In this document: piece after piece, positions 17,058 through 25,459 of the stretch
How positions within the stretch are numbered: the first letter of the stretch is position 1
Layout: each line of letters begins with the position of its first letter
Assembly: GCF_016107305.1 (NCBI RefSeq)
Contig: NZ_RCVR01000009.1
Coordinates: 1-64,000 of the forward strand
Reading direction: 5' to 3'
Length of the DNA: 64,000 nt
DNA from: Roseomonas sp. KE2513
GTDB lineage: Bacteria; Pseudomonadota; Alphaproteobacteria; Acetobacterales; Acetobacteraceae
The notes under the pieces: model-generated
The model's database searches: none
Seen by the model: only the letters and a program-made list of their open reading frames with translations
Told to the model about the DNA's origin: nothing
Translations under genes and position numbers: made by a program

Positions 17058-17293
17058 TGGAGAGGGCCCTGCCCTCTCCAGACCTCTCCCGCCAAAGGCC
17101 TGAGGCCCTTTGGTCCCCATTCGGCTGGCGCGGATGCAATGATCGGGGCAGGTGTTCTCTCTGCGCCCCTCCTACGCGTGCAATCGCCTCGGGTCCACAA
17201 CCCGAGGCGCACCGGCCACTCAGTATTTCCAACTCGGAGAAGAAGATGATGGAGAGGGGTTTGGGGAGAGAAAGAATTCTTTCTTCCTCTCCC
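17058..17293. repeat. Multi-hairpin intergenic repeat, copy 1
   Basis: This copy matches a second at 38606-38846 over its whole length in the same orientation. It contains four stems. Stem 1 is 17058-17067 with 17071-17080 (10 bp, 3-base loop). Stem 2 is 17092-17098 with 17107-17113. Stem 3 is 17186-17194 with 17200-17208 (GCCTCGGGT/ACCCGAGGC). Stem 4 is 17264-17270 with 17287-17293, enclosing GAAAGAATTCTTTC. The linker GGCTGGCGCGGATGCAATGA between stems 2 and 3 is nearly identical in copy 2. It fills the gap between two convergent genes and has no convincing coding frame. Confidence 0.8.
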
Positions 17294-17344
17294 TGGAGTC
17301 ACCGGCAAAGCCAGATCAGGATGAAGCCCTGACTACCCCCGGCT

Positions 17345-17863
17345 TCAGCCCGGAACGGTTCGGTCCGCTTCGCCCAGGGCTTTCTGCATATAGACCACGT
17401 CCACCCAGCGCCCGAACTTCAGTCCGACCGCGCGCAGCAGCCCGGCTTGTTTGAAGCCGAGCGAGAGGTGAAGCCCGATGGAGCCGACATTCTCCGAATC
17501 GCCGATCACCGCGATCATCTGGCGGAACCCCGCCGCTTCCGCCCGGACCAGGAGTTCGGCCACCAGCCCCTTGCCGACACCCTGCCCCCGCACGTTGTCC
17601 CGCACGTAGATTGAGTTCTCCACCGTGTGCCGGTAGGCGGATCGCGCGTGGAAATTGGCGTAGTAGGCGTAGCCGAGAATGGCGCCGTCCTCCTCCGCCA
17701 CCAGCCAGGCGTGGCCGGCCGCCTGGATACGGGCCATTCGGGCCGCCACCTCCTCGGCGGCGGGCGGCGTCTCCTCGAAGGTGCCGGTGCCGTGCAGGAC
17801 GTGGTGGGCGTAGATCGCCGCGATGGCAGCGGCGTCGTCGGGCGTGGCGTCGCGGATGGGCAT
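17345..17863 (-). CDS. GNAT acetyltransferase, phosphinothricin-acetyltransferase (Pat) type
   Basis: A 172-residue N-acetyltransferase. Family motifs are IRDATPDDAAAIAAIYAHHV at the start, FEETPPAAEEVAARM, YRHTVENSIYVRDNVRGQGV (the acetyl-CoA loop with R-x-Q-G-V-G) and FRQMIAVIGDSENVGSIGLH. Pat-type enzymes acetylate phosphinothricin, methionine sulfone and similar amino acids. A paralogue lies at 24923. The gene ends just beyond repeat copy 1 and its own promoter is unclear. Confidence 0.88.
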   Translation of the reverse strand: MPIRDATPDDAAAIAAIYAHHVLHGTGTFEETPPAAEEVAARMARIQAAGHAWLVAEEDGAILGYAYYANFHARSAYRHTVENSIYVRDNVRGQGVGKGLVAELLVRAEAAGFRQMIAVIGDSENVGSIGLHLSLGFKQAGLLRAVGLKFGRWVDVVYMQKALGEADRTVPG

Positions 17864-18087
17864 GCGGCTTGCCTAGAGCAGATCGGGCACGGCGGGAATC
17901 ACCCCATCGCAAATCGGCGTCCTCTCCGCTCCCGGAGAATCAGGGGCGGCCGGTTCCCGAAGGCGGAAACCCGCTCCTCGATGCGCTCCGACTGCCGCAG
18001 GCGATGGCTGACGGGCCATCCTGCGGAATGCAGATCCACTGAACGGTGAATGCGCGGGCTGGCGGCCTCTCCCCCGATTCGGAACGC

Positions 18088-18528
18088 TCAGGCGAGCGCC
18101 GCGCCCACCAGGAGGCAGGCACCCGCCCCGAGGCTGAGCACCCACCGCAACCGAAGATAGGCGGCGGGCACGAGCCCGCGCCGGGCGGCCAGGCTTTCCA
18201 CGGCCGCGGTGGCCAGGAGGAGGGCGGCCAGCCCGGCCAGCCCCGCGGGCAAGGGGGCGAGCAGAGCGACCCAGGCGAGCAGGGCCGGGACGACCCCGAG
18301 CCCCAGCCGCCCCCAGGCCGCGCCCTCCTCACCCGGCGCCGGGCGAAGGGCGAGGCCCCAGTGAACGGCGCCGAGGAAGGCAGCGATGGTCGCGCCATAG
18401 GCCAGCAGCGCGACCAGAAGAACCGGCCGTCCCTGCGGCCAGAGGGCGGCGAGCAGAACGAGGCCGGCGAAGGGGATCAGCCCCGCGGGGCCGAGGATGC
18501 GGGCGGGGCTGGGCAGGGTATCGGGCAT
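18088..18528 (-). CDS. DUF3429 family membrane protein
   Basis: A 146-residue protein with about four to five hydrophobic spans. It has the family-like opening PSPARILGPAGLIPFAGLVL and the segment GATIAAFLGAVHWGLALRP near residue 45. It closes with YLRLRWVLSLGAGACLLVGAALA-like hydrophobic sequence. The function of DUF3429 proteins is unknown. The start at 18528 removes an arginine-rich upstream extension that looks like shadow sequence. The 224 bp downstream towards the Pat-type gene hold nothing I recognise. Confidence 0.75.
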   Translation of the reverse strand: MPDTLPSPARILGPAGLIPFAGLVLLAALWPQGRPVLLVALLAYGATIAAFLGAVHWGLALRPAPGEEGAAWGRLGLGVVPALLAWVALLAPLPAGLAGLAALLLATAAVESLAARRGLVPAAYLRLRWVLSLGAGACLLVGAALA

Positions 18529-18622
18529 GGGCGGCAGATCGTGCGGGGCGGCCGCGCGGCAAGCCCGGCCTCTCCACGCGATCCCGCCGGCGCCGCTCTC
18601 GATCCTGTTCGGGCGGACCGGC

Positions 18623-19336
18623 TCAGCCCGCCGCGGCGATCCAGGGGAGCGGCGGGTGGGATGCGCGCGCAAGAGGGGCTCGGGGCCGCCCCGCCTCGTC
18701 CCAGTTCCCGTCTGCCAGCCAGGCCGCGATGGCCTCGCGCCGGGCCGGCCACTCGTCAGCCAGGATGGAAAACTGCGCCGTGTCCCGCAGCCGCCCCTTG
18801 ATCACCTTGATCGCCCGCAGCGTGCCCTCATAGCGGAAACCGAGCCGGGCCGCCGCCGCGCGAGAGGGGGCATTGAGCGCGTGGCACTTCCAGACGAGCC
18901 GGCGGTAGCCGAGGTCGTCCATGGCGTGGCGTATGAGAAGGAACATCGCCTCCGTCGCCGCCCGCGTGCGCTGCATCCGGGGGGAGAACCAGATATGGCC
19001 GATCTCAATCGCCGAATCGGCGGGGGAGATCTCCATCAGGGTCAACCAGCCATCGACGGTGCCGGTCAGCGCCGGGCGGACCGCCCAGGCCATGGGATCG
19101 TGCTGGGCGGCGAAGGCGGCGACGTGGCGGCGCATGGCGCCCTCGTCCGCGAAGGGGCCATAGCCGAGATAGGCCCAGCCATCCTCGGCCCCCGGGGATT
19201 GCGCGGCGGCCCAGAGCTCCTGCGCGTGCTCGGTGCGAAGCGGCTCGAGCACTACGCTCGCGCCCCGATGGGGAATGCGGGCGGGCAGCGGGCGCGGGGT
19301 GGGATCGACCTCGGGGCCAAGGGGCGGTGTGGGCAT
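18623..19336 (-). CDS. GNAT acetyltransferase, RimJ/RimL-like
   Basis: A 237-residue acetyltransferase of the RimJ/RimL-like Acetyltransf_3 group. Visible segments are VVLEPLRTEHAQELWAAAQS, a central EIGHIWFSPRMQRTRAATEA (substrate strand and acetyl-CoA loop) and the late helix pair SRAAAARLGFRYEGTLR. The group acetylates protein N-termini or small amines; the target is unknown. It is divergent from the ferredoxin reductase gene with an 87-bp spacer. Confidence 0.85.
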   Translation of the reverse strand: MPTPPLGPEVDPTPRPLPARIPHRGASVVLEPLRTEHAQELWAAAQSPGAEDGWAYLGYGPFADEGAMRRHVAAFAAQHDPMAWAVRPALTGTVDGWLTLMEISPADSAIEIGHIWFSPRMQRTRAATEAMFLLIRHAMDDLGYRRLVWKCHALNAPSRAAAARLGFRYEGTLRAIKVIKGRLRDTAQFSILADEWPARREAIAAWLADGNWDEAGRPRAPLARASHPPLPWIAAAG

Positions 19337-19423
19337 CCGGCAATGGTGCCGGGCGGCAAACCGCACCTCAAGGGAGGGCTGCCGCATTGCACAACCGTCG
19401 CCTCCACCCCATACGGTCCCGCC

Positions 19424-20227
19424 ATGCCGACTGCCGATCCCACCCGCCCCGCCATGACGGCCTTTCTGACCGAGACGGTGTTGGAGGTCCGCCACTGGAC
19501 CGACCGGCTCTTCTCCTTTCGCTGCACCCGCGACCCGGGCTTCCGCTTCGAGGCCGGGCAGTTCGCGATGATCGGGCTGATGGTGAACGGCAAGCCCCTG
19601 GTGCGGGCCTATTCCATGGCATCCCCGCCCTGGGAGGAGACGCTCGAGTTCCTCTCGATCAAGGTGCAGGACGGGCCGCTGACCTCCCGCCTGCAGAACA
19701 TCGTCAAGGGCGACGAGGTGCTGATCGGCCGCAAGCCCGTGGGCACCCTCATCCTGGGCAACCTGCTGCCGGGCAAGAACCTCTGGTTTCTCTCCACCGG
19801 CACCGGCCTCGCACCCTTCATGGGTCTTATTCGGGAGCCCGAGTGCTACGACCGCTTCGAGAAGATCATCGTGACCCACACGGTGCGACAGGTGGAGGAG
19901 CTGGCCTATCGCGAGTACATCGCGAAGGAGCTGCCCGCGAACGAGTTCCTCGGCGAGATGGTCCAGGAGAAGCTTGTCTACTACCCCAGCGTCACGCGCG
20001 AGGACTTCCCGACGCGCGGCCGCATCACGGAGCTGATGGACAGCGGCCGCATCTACACGGATCTGGGCCTTCCCCAAATGTCCCCCGAGAACGACCGGGT
20101 GATGCTCTGCGGCTCGCCGGAGATGCTGGTGGATGCCCGCGCCCGGCTGGAGGCAATGGGCATGAAAGAGGGCAGCCAGCACGAGCCCGGCCACTTCGTG
20201 ATCGAGAAGGCCTTTGTCGACAAGTAG
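19424..20227 (+). CDS. fpr: Ferredoxin--NADP+ reductase
   Basis: A 267-residue flavoprotein that moves electrons between NADPH and ferredoxin or flavodoxin. The FAD-binding RAYSMASPP, FLSIKVQDGPLTSRLQ, the NADP-binding loop LSTGTGLAPFMGLIREPE and the MLCGSPEML segment are in the order seen in bacterial subclass I Fpr enzymes. It ends with the long tail HEPGHFVIEKAFVDK typical of alphaproteobacterial members. An alternative ATG lies ten codons downstream (MTAFLTETVL). Confidence 0.93.
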   Translation: MPTADPTRPAMTAFLTETVLEVRHWTDRLFSFRCTRDPGFRFEAGQFAMIGLMVNGKPLVRAYSMASPPWEETLEFLSIKVQDGPLTSRLQNIVKGDEVLIGRKPVGTLILGNLLPGKNLWFLSTGTGLAPFMGLIREPECYDRFEKIIVTHTVRQVEELAYREYIAKELPANEFLGEMVQEKLVYYPSVTREDFPTRGRITELMDSGRIYTDLGLPQMSPENDRVMLCGSPEMLVDARARLEAMGMKEGSQHEPGHFVIEKAFVDK

Positions 20228-20561
20228 CGTCGCGCAGGCTCAGAGACTGGTTCCGCCGGACGGGAAAGGCGCTCCTCACAGTTCGGAACGGTTTCCGTCT
20301 GCATCCTTTAATGTGCGATGCAGCATTTTGATCACAGTCTTGTAGATGATTGCCGTTTCTCCAGCTTCGCCGCTAGCGGGTCCGTGATTCGGCGCGCTAG
20401 CGTGCCGGATGCGGGTCGGCGCGACGGCCCGCTCCTTCGCGCGTCCCGGGCCGCCAGCCCGGGCCCATCGATCCAGGACCGGTCATCCGGCCTCGGTGCG
20501 GGGAGGGAAGCAAAGTTCCGGGAGATGTCGCAGCCCGGGGGGGAAGCAGGGTCCGAGACAG
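20228..20561. promoter_or_regulatory. 334-bp gap with paired CGCTAGCG palindromes upstream of the MHS transporter
   Basis: The gap between fpr and the transporter contains an AT-richer patch at about 20305-20360 that probably holds the promoter. Two identical 8-bp palindromes (CGCTAGCG at 20371-20378 and 20395-20402) follow, 24 bp apart, about 165-190 bp ahead of the start codon. That spacing is near two helical turns and suggests an operator pair. No gene is visible. Confidence 0.35.
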
Positions 20562-22271
20562 ATGAGCACAGCCTATTCAACCGCGGCGGCGGCTGACCGC
20601 CACCGGCCGATGAGCCGGGAGGAGCGGAAAGTCATCCTCGGCTCCTCGCTCGGAACCGTCTTCGAATGGTACGACTTCTATCTCTATGGAAGCCTCGCGG
20701 GCCTTATCGGCACGCATTTCTTCAGCCAGTACCCCGAGGGCACGCGCAACATCTTCGCGCTGCTGACCTTCGCGGCCGGCTTCCTCGTCCGCCCCTTCGG
20801 CGCGATCGTCTTCGGACGCATCGGCGACCTCGTCGGGCGCAAATACACCTTCCTCGTCACCATCCTGATCATGGGTGCCTCGACCTTCATCGTCGGCCTG
20901 CTGCCGGGATCGGACACCATCGGGATTCTCGCGCCCATCCTGCTCATCGTGCTGCGCTGCCTCCAGGGCCTGGCGCTCGGCGGCGAGTACGGCGGTGCTG
21001 CCACCTATGTGGCCGAGCACGCGCCTAACGGGCGCCGCGGCTTCTACACCTCCTTCATCCAGATCACCGCGACGGCCGGTCTCTTCCTGTCGCTCCTCGT
21101 GATCCTCGGCGTCCGCACCTGGACGGGCGAGGCGGATTTCGCGGCCTGGGGCTGGCGCATTCCCTTCCTTCTTTCCGTCGTTCTGCTCGGCATCTCCGTC
21201 TGGATCCGCTCCACGCTGAACGAGAGCCCGGCCTTCCAGAAGATGAAGGAGGAGGGCACACACTCCAAGGCGCCGCTCTCTGAGGCCTTCGGCCAGTGGA
21301 AGAACGCCAAGTGGGCGCTCCTCGCGCTGCTCGGCCTCACCATGGGCCAGGCGGTGGTCTGGTACACCGGGCAGTTCTACGCGCTGTTCTTCCTCGGCTC
21401 GATCGCCAAGGTGGACGGCCCGACGACGAACCTGCTCATTGCCTGGTCGCTGCTGCTGGGCTCGGGCTTCTTCGTCTTCTTCGGCTGGCTCTCGGACAAG
21501 ATCGGCCGCAAGCCGATCATCCTCGGCGGCTGCCTCCTCGCGGCGCTGACCTACTTCCCGCTGTTCAAGCTGCTGACGGCGGAGGCCAATCCGGCCCTGC
21601 ACCAGGCGCAGCAGACCATCCCAGTGACGGTGCTGACGGATCCCTCGACCTGCTCCTTCCAGTTCAACCCGGTGGGCACGGCGCGCTTCACCCAGCCCTG
21701 CGACATCGCCAAGGCGGCGCTCGCCCGCGCCTCGGTGAAGTACAGTGTCGAGGCGCTGCCGAATAACGGCGGGGCGGCCGGCACCGCGGTCCGCATCAAG
21801 GACGGCGCACCGATCATCGCGACGGACCCGACCTTCCAGCAGCAGCTCACGGCCGCGCTCACGGCCGCGGGCTACCCGGCGGCGTCCAACCCGACGGTGG
21901 TGAAGATGTCGGGGCCCTTCGACGTCTTCCGCGAGCAGCCGGCGGTGCTGATCGGCGTGCTGACGATCCTCGTGATCTACGTCACCATGGTTTATGGCCC
22001 GATCGCGGCGGCGCTGGTGGAGCTCTTCCCCACGCGTATCCGCTACACCTCCATGTCGCTGCCCTACCACATCGGCAACGGCTGGTTCGGCGGGCTGCTG
22101 CCGGCGACCTCGCTGGCCATGGTCGCGCAGACCGGCGACACCTATTACGGGCTCTGGTACCCCATCGTCATCGCGCTCGCGACCGTGGTGATCGGCGCCA
22201 TCTTCATCCCGGAGACCAAGGACCGCGACATCTTCGAGGCCGAGGAATCGGGCACCAACGTCCGCGCCTGA
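20562..22271 (+). CDS. MHS-family MFS transporter with a large external loop
   Basis: A 569-residue transporter of the metabolite:H+ symporter family (ProP/KgtP/ShiA relatives). The hallmark GTVFEWYDFYLYGSLAG opens span 1; FGRIGDLVGRKYTFL and GWLSDKIGRKPIIL are the two signature loops between spans 2-3 and 8-9, and GLALGGEYGGAATYVAEHAP is also family-like. About 115 residues (340-458) are inserted after span 9, with two cysteines (364 and 380) that could form a disulfide. MHS proteins carry organic acids or osmolytes; the substrate is open. The ATG at 20562 follows a GGAAGCAGGG region; a start 16 codons later is possible. Confidence 0.88.
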   Translation: MSTAYSTAAAADRHRPMSREERKVILGSSLGTVFEWYDFYLYGSLAGLIGTHFFSQYPEGTRNIFALLTFAAGFLVRPFGAIVFGRIGDLVGRKYTFLVTILIMGASTFIVGLLPGSDTIGILAPILLIVLRCLQGLALGGEYGGAATYVAEHAPNGRRGFYTSFIQITATAGLFLSLLVILGVRTWTGEADFAAWGWRIPFLLSVVLLGISVWIRSTLNESPAFQKMKEEGTHSKAPLSEAFGQWKNAKWALLALLGLTMGQAVVWYTGQFYALFFLGSIAKVDGPTTNLLIAWSLLLGSGFFVFFGWLSDKIGRKPIILGGCLLAALTYFPLFKLLTAEANPALHQAQQTIPVTVLTDPSTCSFQFNPVGTARFTQPCDIAKAALARASVKYSVEALPNNGGAAGTAVRIKDGAPIIATDPTFQQQLTAALTAAGYPAASNPTVVKMSGPFDVFREQPAVLIGVLTILVIYVTMVYGPIAAALVELFPTRIRYTSMSLPYHIGNGWFGGLLPATSLAMVAQTGDTYYGLWYPIVIALATVVIGAIFIPETKDRDIFEAEESGTNVRA

Positions 22272-22293
22272 TCGGCAGCGGGCGAACGGAAAA

Positions 22294-22328
22294 GGGCGTC
22301 GGGAGGGATCCCGGCGCCCTTCTTCTTT
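22294..22328 (+). terminator. Rho-independent terminator after the MHS transporter
   Basis: GGGCGTCGGGA and CCCGGCGCCC pair across a short GGGAT-type loop about 22 bp after the stop codon, followed by TTCTTCTTT. The stem is strong (one G-T pair) and the tail is T-rich. It separates the transporter from the next operon. Confidence 0.7.
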
Positions 22329-22417
22329 GCGGCGGCCAAGTGGCTCTGGATGGCCTGCGCCCTGTCGGTGCATGATGGGCACGAGAGGCGGAACAACCCG
22401 CCCCGGAGGAAACAAGC

Positions 22418-23236
22418 TTGCCCGACAGCCTCGCCGAGGCGGGCCCTGCCCCGACGCTCCTGCGGGAGGATGCGGCGGGGGTGGCCACCCTCATCCTGAA
22501 CCGCCCCCATGCCCGGAACGGCCTCTCCGTCGCGCTGCTCGATGCCCTGGCGGCGTCGCTGCGCGACATCGCGGCGGACGAGGCCGTGCGCTGCGTCGTC
22601 ATCGCGGCCGAGGGGCCGGTCTTCTGCGCCGGGCACGACCTGAAGGAGATCACGGCGCATTTCGCCGACCCCGATGGCGGCCGCGCCTTCTTCGCGGATT
22701 CGATGGCGCGCTGCGCGGACGTGATGCAGGCCGTCCCCGCCCTGCCCCAGCCGGTCATCGCCGCGGTGGAAGGGCTGGCCACGGCGGCCGGCTGCCAGCT
22801 CGCCGCCGCCTGCGACATGATCCTCGCCTCGGAAACGGCGAGCTTCTGCACGCCGGGCGTCGATATCGGCCTCTTCTGCTCCACCCCCGCGGTGGCTCTC
22901 TCGCGCGCCGTCCCCCGCAAGGCCGCGATGGAGATGCTGCTGACGGGCGAGGCCATCGGCGCCGAGGAGGCGCGGCGCATCGGCCTCGTCAACCGCGTGG
23001 TGCCGGCAGGCGCGCTGCGGGCGGAGGCGGCGGCGCTTGCCGCGCGCATCGCTGGCCGTTCGGCGCTCGCGGTGCGGCTGGGCAAGCGAAGCTTCTACCG
23101 CCAGGCCGGCCTGCCCCTCGCGGAAGCCTATGAGGTCGCCGCGGCGGCCATGGTCAGTAACCTTCTCGCGGAGGACGCGGCCGAGGGCATCGGCGCCCTT
23201 CTCGAGCGCCGGACCCCGCAATGGAGGCATCGCTGA
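22418..23236 (+). CDS. Enoyl-CoA hydratase/isomerase family protein (ECHDC3-like)
   Basis: A 272-residue crotonase-fold enzyme. The first oxyanion loop is in FCAGHDLKEITAHF and the second in AAVEGLATAAGCQLAAACDM. The usual catalytic glutamate region reads CTPGVDIGLFCSTPAVAL, as in ECHDC3-type proteins, so classic hydratase activity is uncertain. The start is TTG at 22418, placed 7 bp after a perfect GGAGGA. The stop overlaps the start of the acyl-CoA synthetase gene (TGATG), which indicates translational coupling and a shared acyl-CoA substrate. Confidence 0.88.
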   Translation: MPDSLAEAGPAPTLLREDAAGVATLILNRPHARNGLSVALLDALAASLRDIAADEAVRCVVIAAEGPVFCAGHDLKEITAHFADPDGGRAFFADSMARCADVMQAVPALPQPVIAAVEGLATAAGCQLAAACDMILASETASFCTPGVDIGLFCSTPAVALSRAVPRKAAMEMLLTGEAIGAEEARRIGLVNRVVPAGALRAEAAALAARIAGRSALAVRLGKRSFYRQAGLPLAEAYEVAAAAMVSNLLAEDAAEGIGALLERRTPQWRHR

Positions 23237-24882
23237 TGGACATGGAACCCACGCCTCTCCCCGCCAAGGCGGCCTATGATGCGCTGCCGCAGGGCCCCGC
23301 CAACCACCGCGCCCTCACGCCCCTGCTTTTCGTGGAGCGCGCGGCGGCAGTCTTCCCCGACCGCGTCGCGGTCATTCACGGTGCGCAGCGCATGACCTGG
23401 CGCGAGCACCGCGACCGTTGCGTGAGGCTCGCCTCCGCCCTCGCCGCGCGCGGCATCGGGCGCGGAGACACGGTGGCGGCGATCCTGCCCAACATTCCCG
23501 CCATGATCGAGTGCCACAACGGCGTGCCGATGACGGGTGCGGTGCTGAACACGATCAACATCCGCCTCGATCCCGACACCATCGCCTATATCCTCGACCA
23601 CGGAGAGGCGCAGGTTGTCGTCGTGGACCGCGAGTTCGTGCCGGTGCTCTCCCGCGCGCTGGAGATCGCGACGACGAAGCCGCTGATCATCGAGGTGGAC
23701 GACCCGGAGGCGCGCTTCCCCCACAGCATGGGCGGCGAGAGCTACGACGCCTTCGTCGCCTCGGGCGACCCCGCCTTCGCCTGGCAGCCGCCGGCCGACG
23801 AGTGGGACGCCATCGCGCTCAACTACACCTCCGGCACCACGGGGCGGCCGAAGGGCGTCGTCTATCACCACCGCGGCGCCTATCTCGGCGCCATCGGGGA
23901 CCTGCTCGCCTGCGGCATCGGCCCGGCGCCCGTCTATCTCTGGACGCTGCCGATGTTCCACTGCAACGGCTGGTGTTTCCCTTGGGCCGTCGCCGCGGTC
24001 TCGGGCACGCATGTCTGCCTGCGCGCCGTGCGGGGCCCGGCGATGTGGGAGGGGATCACGGCGCATGGCGTGACCCATATGTGCGGCGCCCCGATCGTGC
24101 TGCAGACGCTGGTGAACGACCCCGCGCGCGTCGCGGGCACGGGCCTCGTCTTTGCGGTTGCCGGCGCCTCCCCGCCCGAGGCCGTGCTGGCGGCCGCCGA
24201 CACCGCCGGCGTCACCGTGCGCCACATCTACGGCCTGACCGAGTGCTACGGCCCCTCCGTGGTCAACGAGTGGCATCCCGAGCACGATGCCCTGCCCGGC
24301 CCCGAGCGCGCCGCGCTGATGGCGCGCCAGGGCGTGCGCTACGTGACGCTAGAGGCCTTTGACGTGCTCGACGCCAACGACCGCCCCGTGCAGGCAGACG
24401 GCGTGACGATGGGCGAGGTGGCGATGCGCGGGAACACCGTGATGAAGGGCTACCTCAAGGACCCCGCCGCGACCGAGAAGGCCTTCGCCGGCGGCTGGTT
24501 CCGCACGGGCGACCTCGGCGTGAAGCACAAGGACGGCTACGTGCAGCTGAAGGACCGCGCGAAGGACATCATCATCTCCGGCGGCGAGAACATCTCCTCC
24601 ATCGAGGTGGAGGACGCGCTCTACAAGCACCCGGCGGTCGCTGTCGCCGCCGTGGTCGCGGCGCCGGACGAGAAATGGGGCGAGGTGCCCTGGGCTTTCG
24701 TGGAACTCAAGCCCGAGGCGCTGGTGACCGAGGAAGAGCTCATCGCCCATGCCCGCGGCATCCTGGCCGGCTTCAAGGTGCCCAAGCGGATCCTCTTCCA
24801 GGAGGTGCCCAAGACCTCCACCGGCAAGCTGCAGAAGGTGCCGTTGCGCAAGGCGGTGCGGGAGGGCCAAGTCGCGACCTAG
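23236..24882 (+). CDS. Acyl-CoA synthetase (AMP-dependent, medium/long-chain type)
   Basis: A 548-residue ANL-superfamily ligase that activates a carboxylic acid with ATP and CoA. Motifs in order are YTSGTTGRPKGVVYHHRGAY (A3, P-loop-like), LTECYGPSVVNEW (A5), WFRTGDLGVKHKDGYV (A7), KDIIISGGENISSIE (A8) and PKTSTGKLQK (A10, catalytic lysine). The ATG at 23236 overlaps the hydratase stop. The acid is not defined; related proteins are called fatty-acyl-CoA ligases. Confidence 0.92.
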   Translation: MDMEPTPLPAKAAYDALPQGPANHRALTPLLFVERAAAVFPDRVAVIHGAQRMTWREHRDRCVRLASALAARGIGRGDTVAAILPNIPAMIECHNGVPMTGAVLNTINIRLDPDTIAYILDHGEAQVVVVDREFVPVLSRALEIATTKPLIIEVDDPEARFPHSMGGESYDAFVASGDPAFAWQPPADEWDAIALNYTSGTTGRPKGVVYHHRGAYLGAIGDLLACGIGPAPVYLWTLPMFHCNGWCFPWAVAAVSGTHVCLRAVRGPAMWEGITAHGVTHMCGAPIVLQTLVNDPARVAGTGLVFAVAGASPPEAVLAAADTAGVTVRHIYGLTECYGPSVVNEWHPEHDALPGPERAALMARQGVRYVTLEAFDVLDANDRPVQADGVTMGEVAMRGNTVMKGYLKDPAATEKAFAGGWFRTGDLGVKHKDGYVQLKDRAKDIIISGGENISSIEVEDALYKHPAVAVAAVVAAPDEKWGEVPWAFVELKPEALVTEEELIAHARGILAGFKVPKRILFQEVPKTSTGKLQKVPLRKAVREGQVAT

Positions 24883-24922
24883 CGCGCTTGCGGCACGTGG
24901 CGGCGCGCTGCATGACAGCTGC

Positions 24923-25459
24923 ATGACCGCGCCCGCCATTCGCGACAGCCGCCCCGAAGATATCCCCGCCATCGCTGCCATCTACGCCCACTGGGTGAGG
25001 ACCGGCCGCGCCTCCTTCGAGCTCTCTCCGCCCTCGGAGGCGGAGATGGCGGCACGGCGGGAGGCGATCCTCGCGGGCGGCTATCCACATCTCGTCGCGA
25101 CCGGCGAGGCGGGGGCGGTGCTCGGCTACGCCTATGCCTCCGCCTACCGCCCGCGCCCGGCCTACCGCCACACGGTGGAGAACTCGGTCTATGTCGCGCC
25201 GGGTGTCACCAGGGGCGGTACTGGCCGCGCCCTGCTGGAAGCGCTCATCGCCCGCTGCGAGGCCGCGGATTTCCGCCTGATGGTTGCGGTGATCGGGGAT
25301 TCCGCCAACGCTCCCTCCATCCGGCTGCACGAGGCGCTGGGCTTCCGCCACGCGGGCGTGATCCCTTCCATCGGCTGGAAGCACGAGATGTGGCTCGACA
25401 CCGTGCTGATGACCCGCCCCCTGGGTTCAAGCGACACCACCCCGCCGACCCGCCCGTGA
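24923..25459 (+). CDS. GNAT acetyltransferase, Pat type (paralogue)
   Basis: A 178-residue acetyltransferase similar to the one ending at 17345: IRDSRPEDIPAIAAIYAHWV, YRHTVENSVYVAPGVTRGGT and FRLMVAVIGDSANAPSIRLH. The acetyl-CoA loop reads R-G-G-T-G-R rather than R-G-Q-G-V-G. Its stop overlaps the GTG start of the next gene, so the two are translationally coupled. The target amine is unknown. Confidence 0.87.
   Translation: MTAPAIRDSRPEDIPAIAAIYAHWVRTGRASFELSPPSEAEMAARREAILAGGYPHLVATGEAGAVLGYAYASAYRPRPAYRHTVENSVYVAPGVTRGGTGRALLEALIARCEAADFRLMVAVIGDSANAPSIRLHEALGFRHAGVIPSIGWKHEMWLDTVLMTRPLGSSDTTPPTRP

Noticed and set aside
17027-17308. A 93-codon minus-strand frame with an IIASAPA segment also found in a frame at 38563-38850
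   Set aside because: The similarity comes from the hairpin repeat itself. The shared frame breaks between the copies upstream of that segment, so coding is unlikely.
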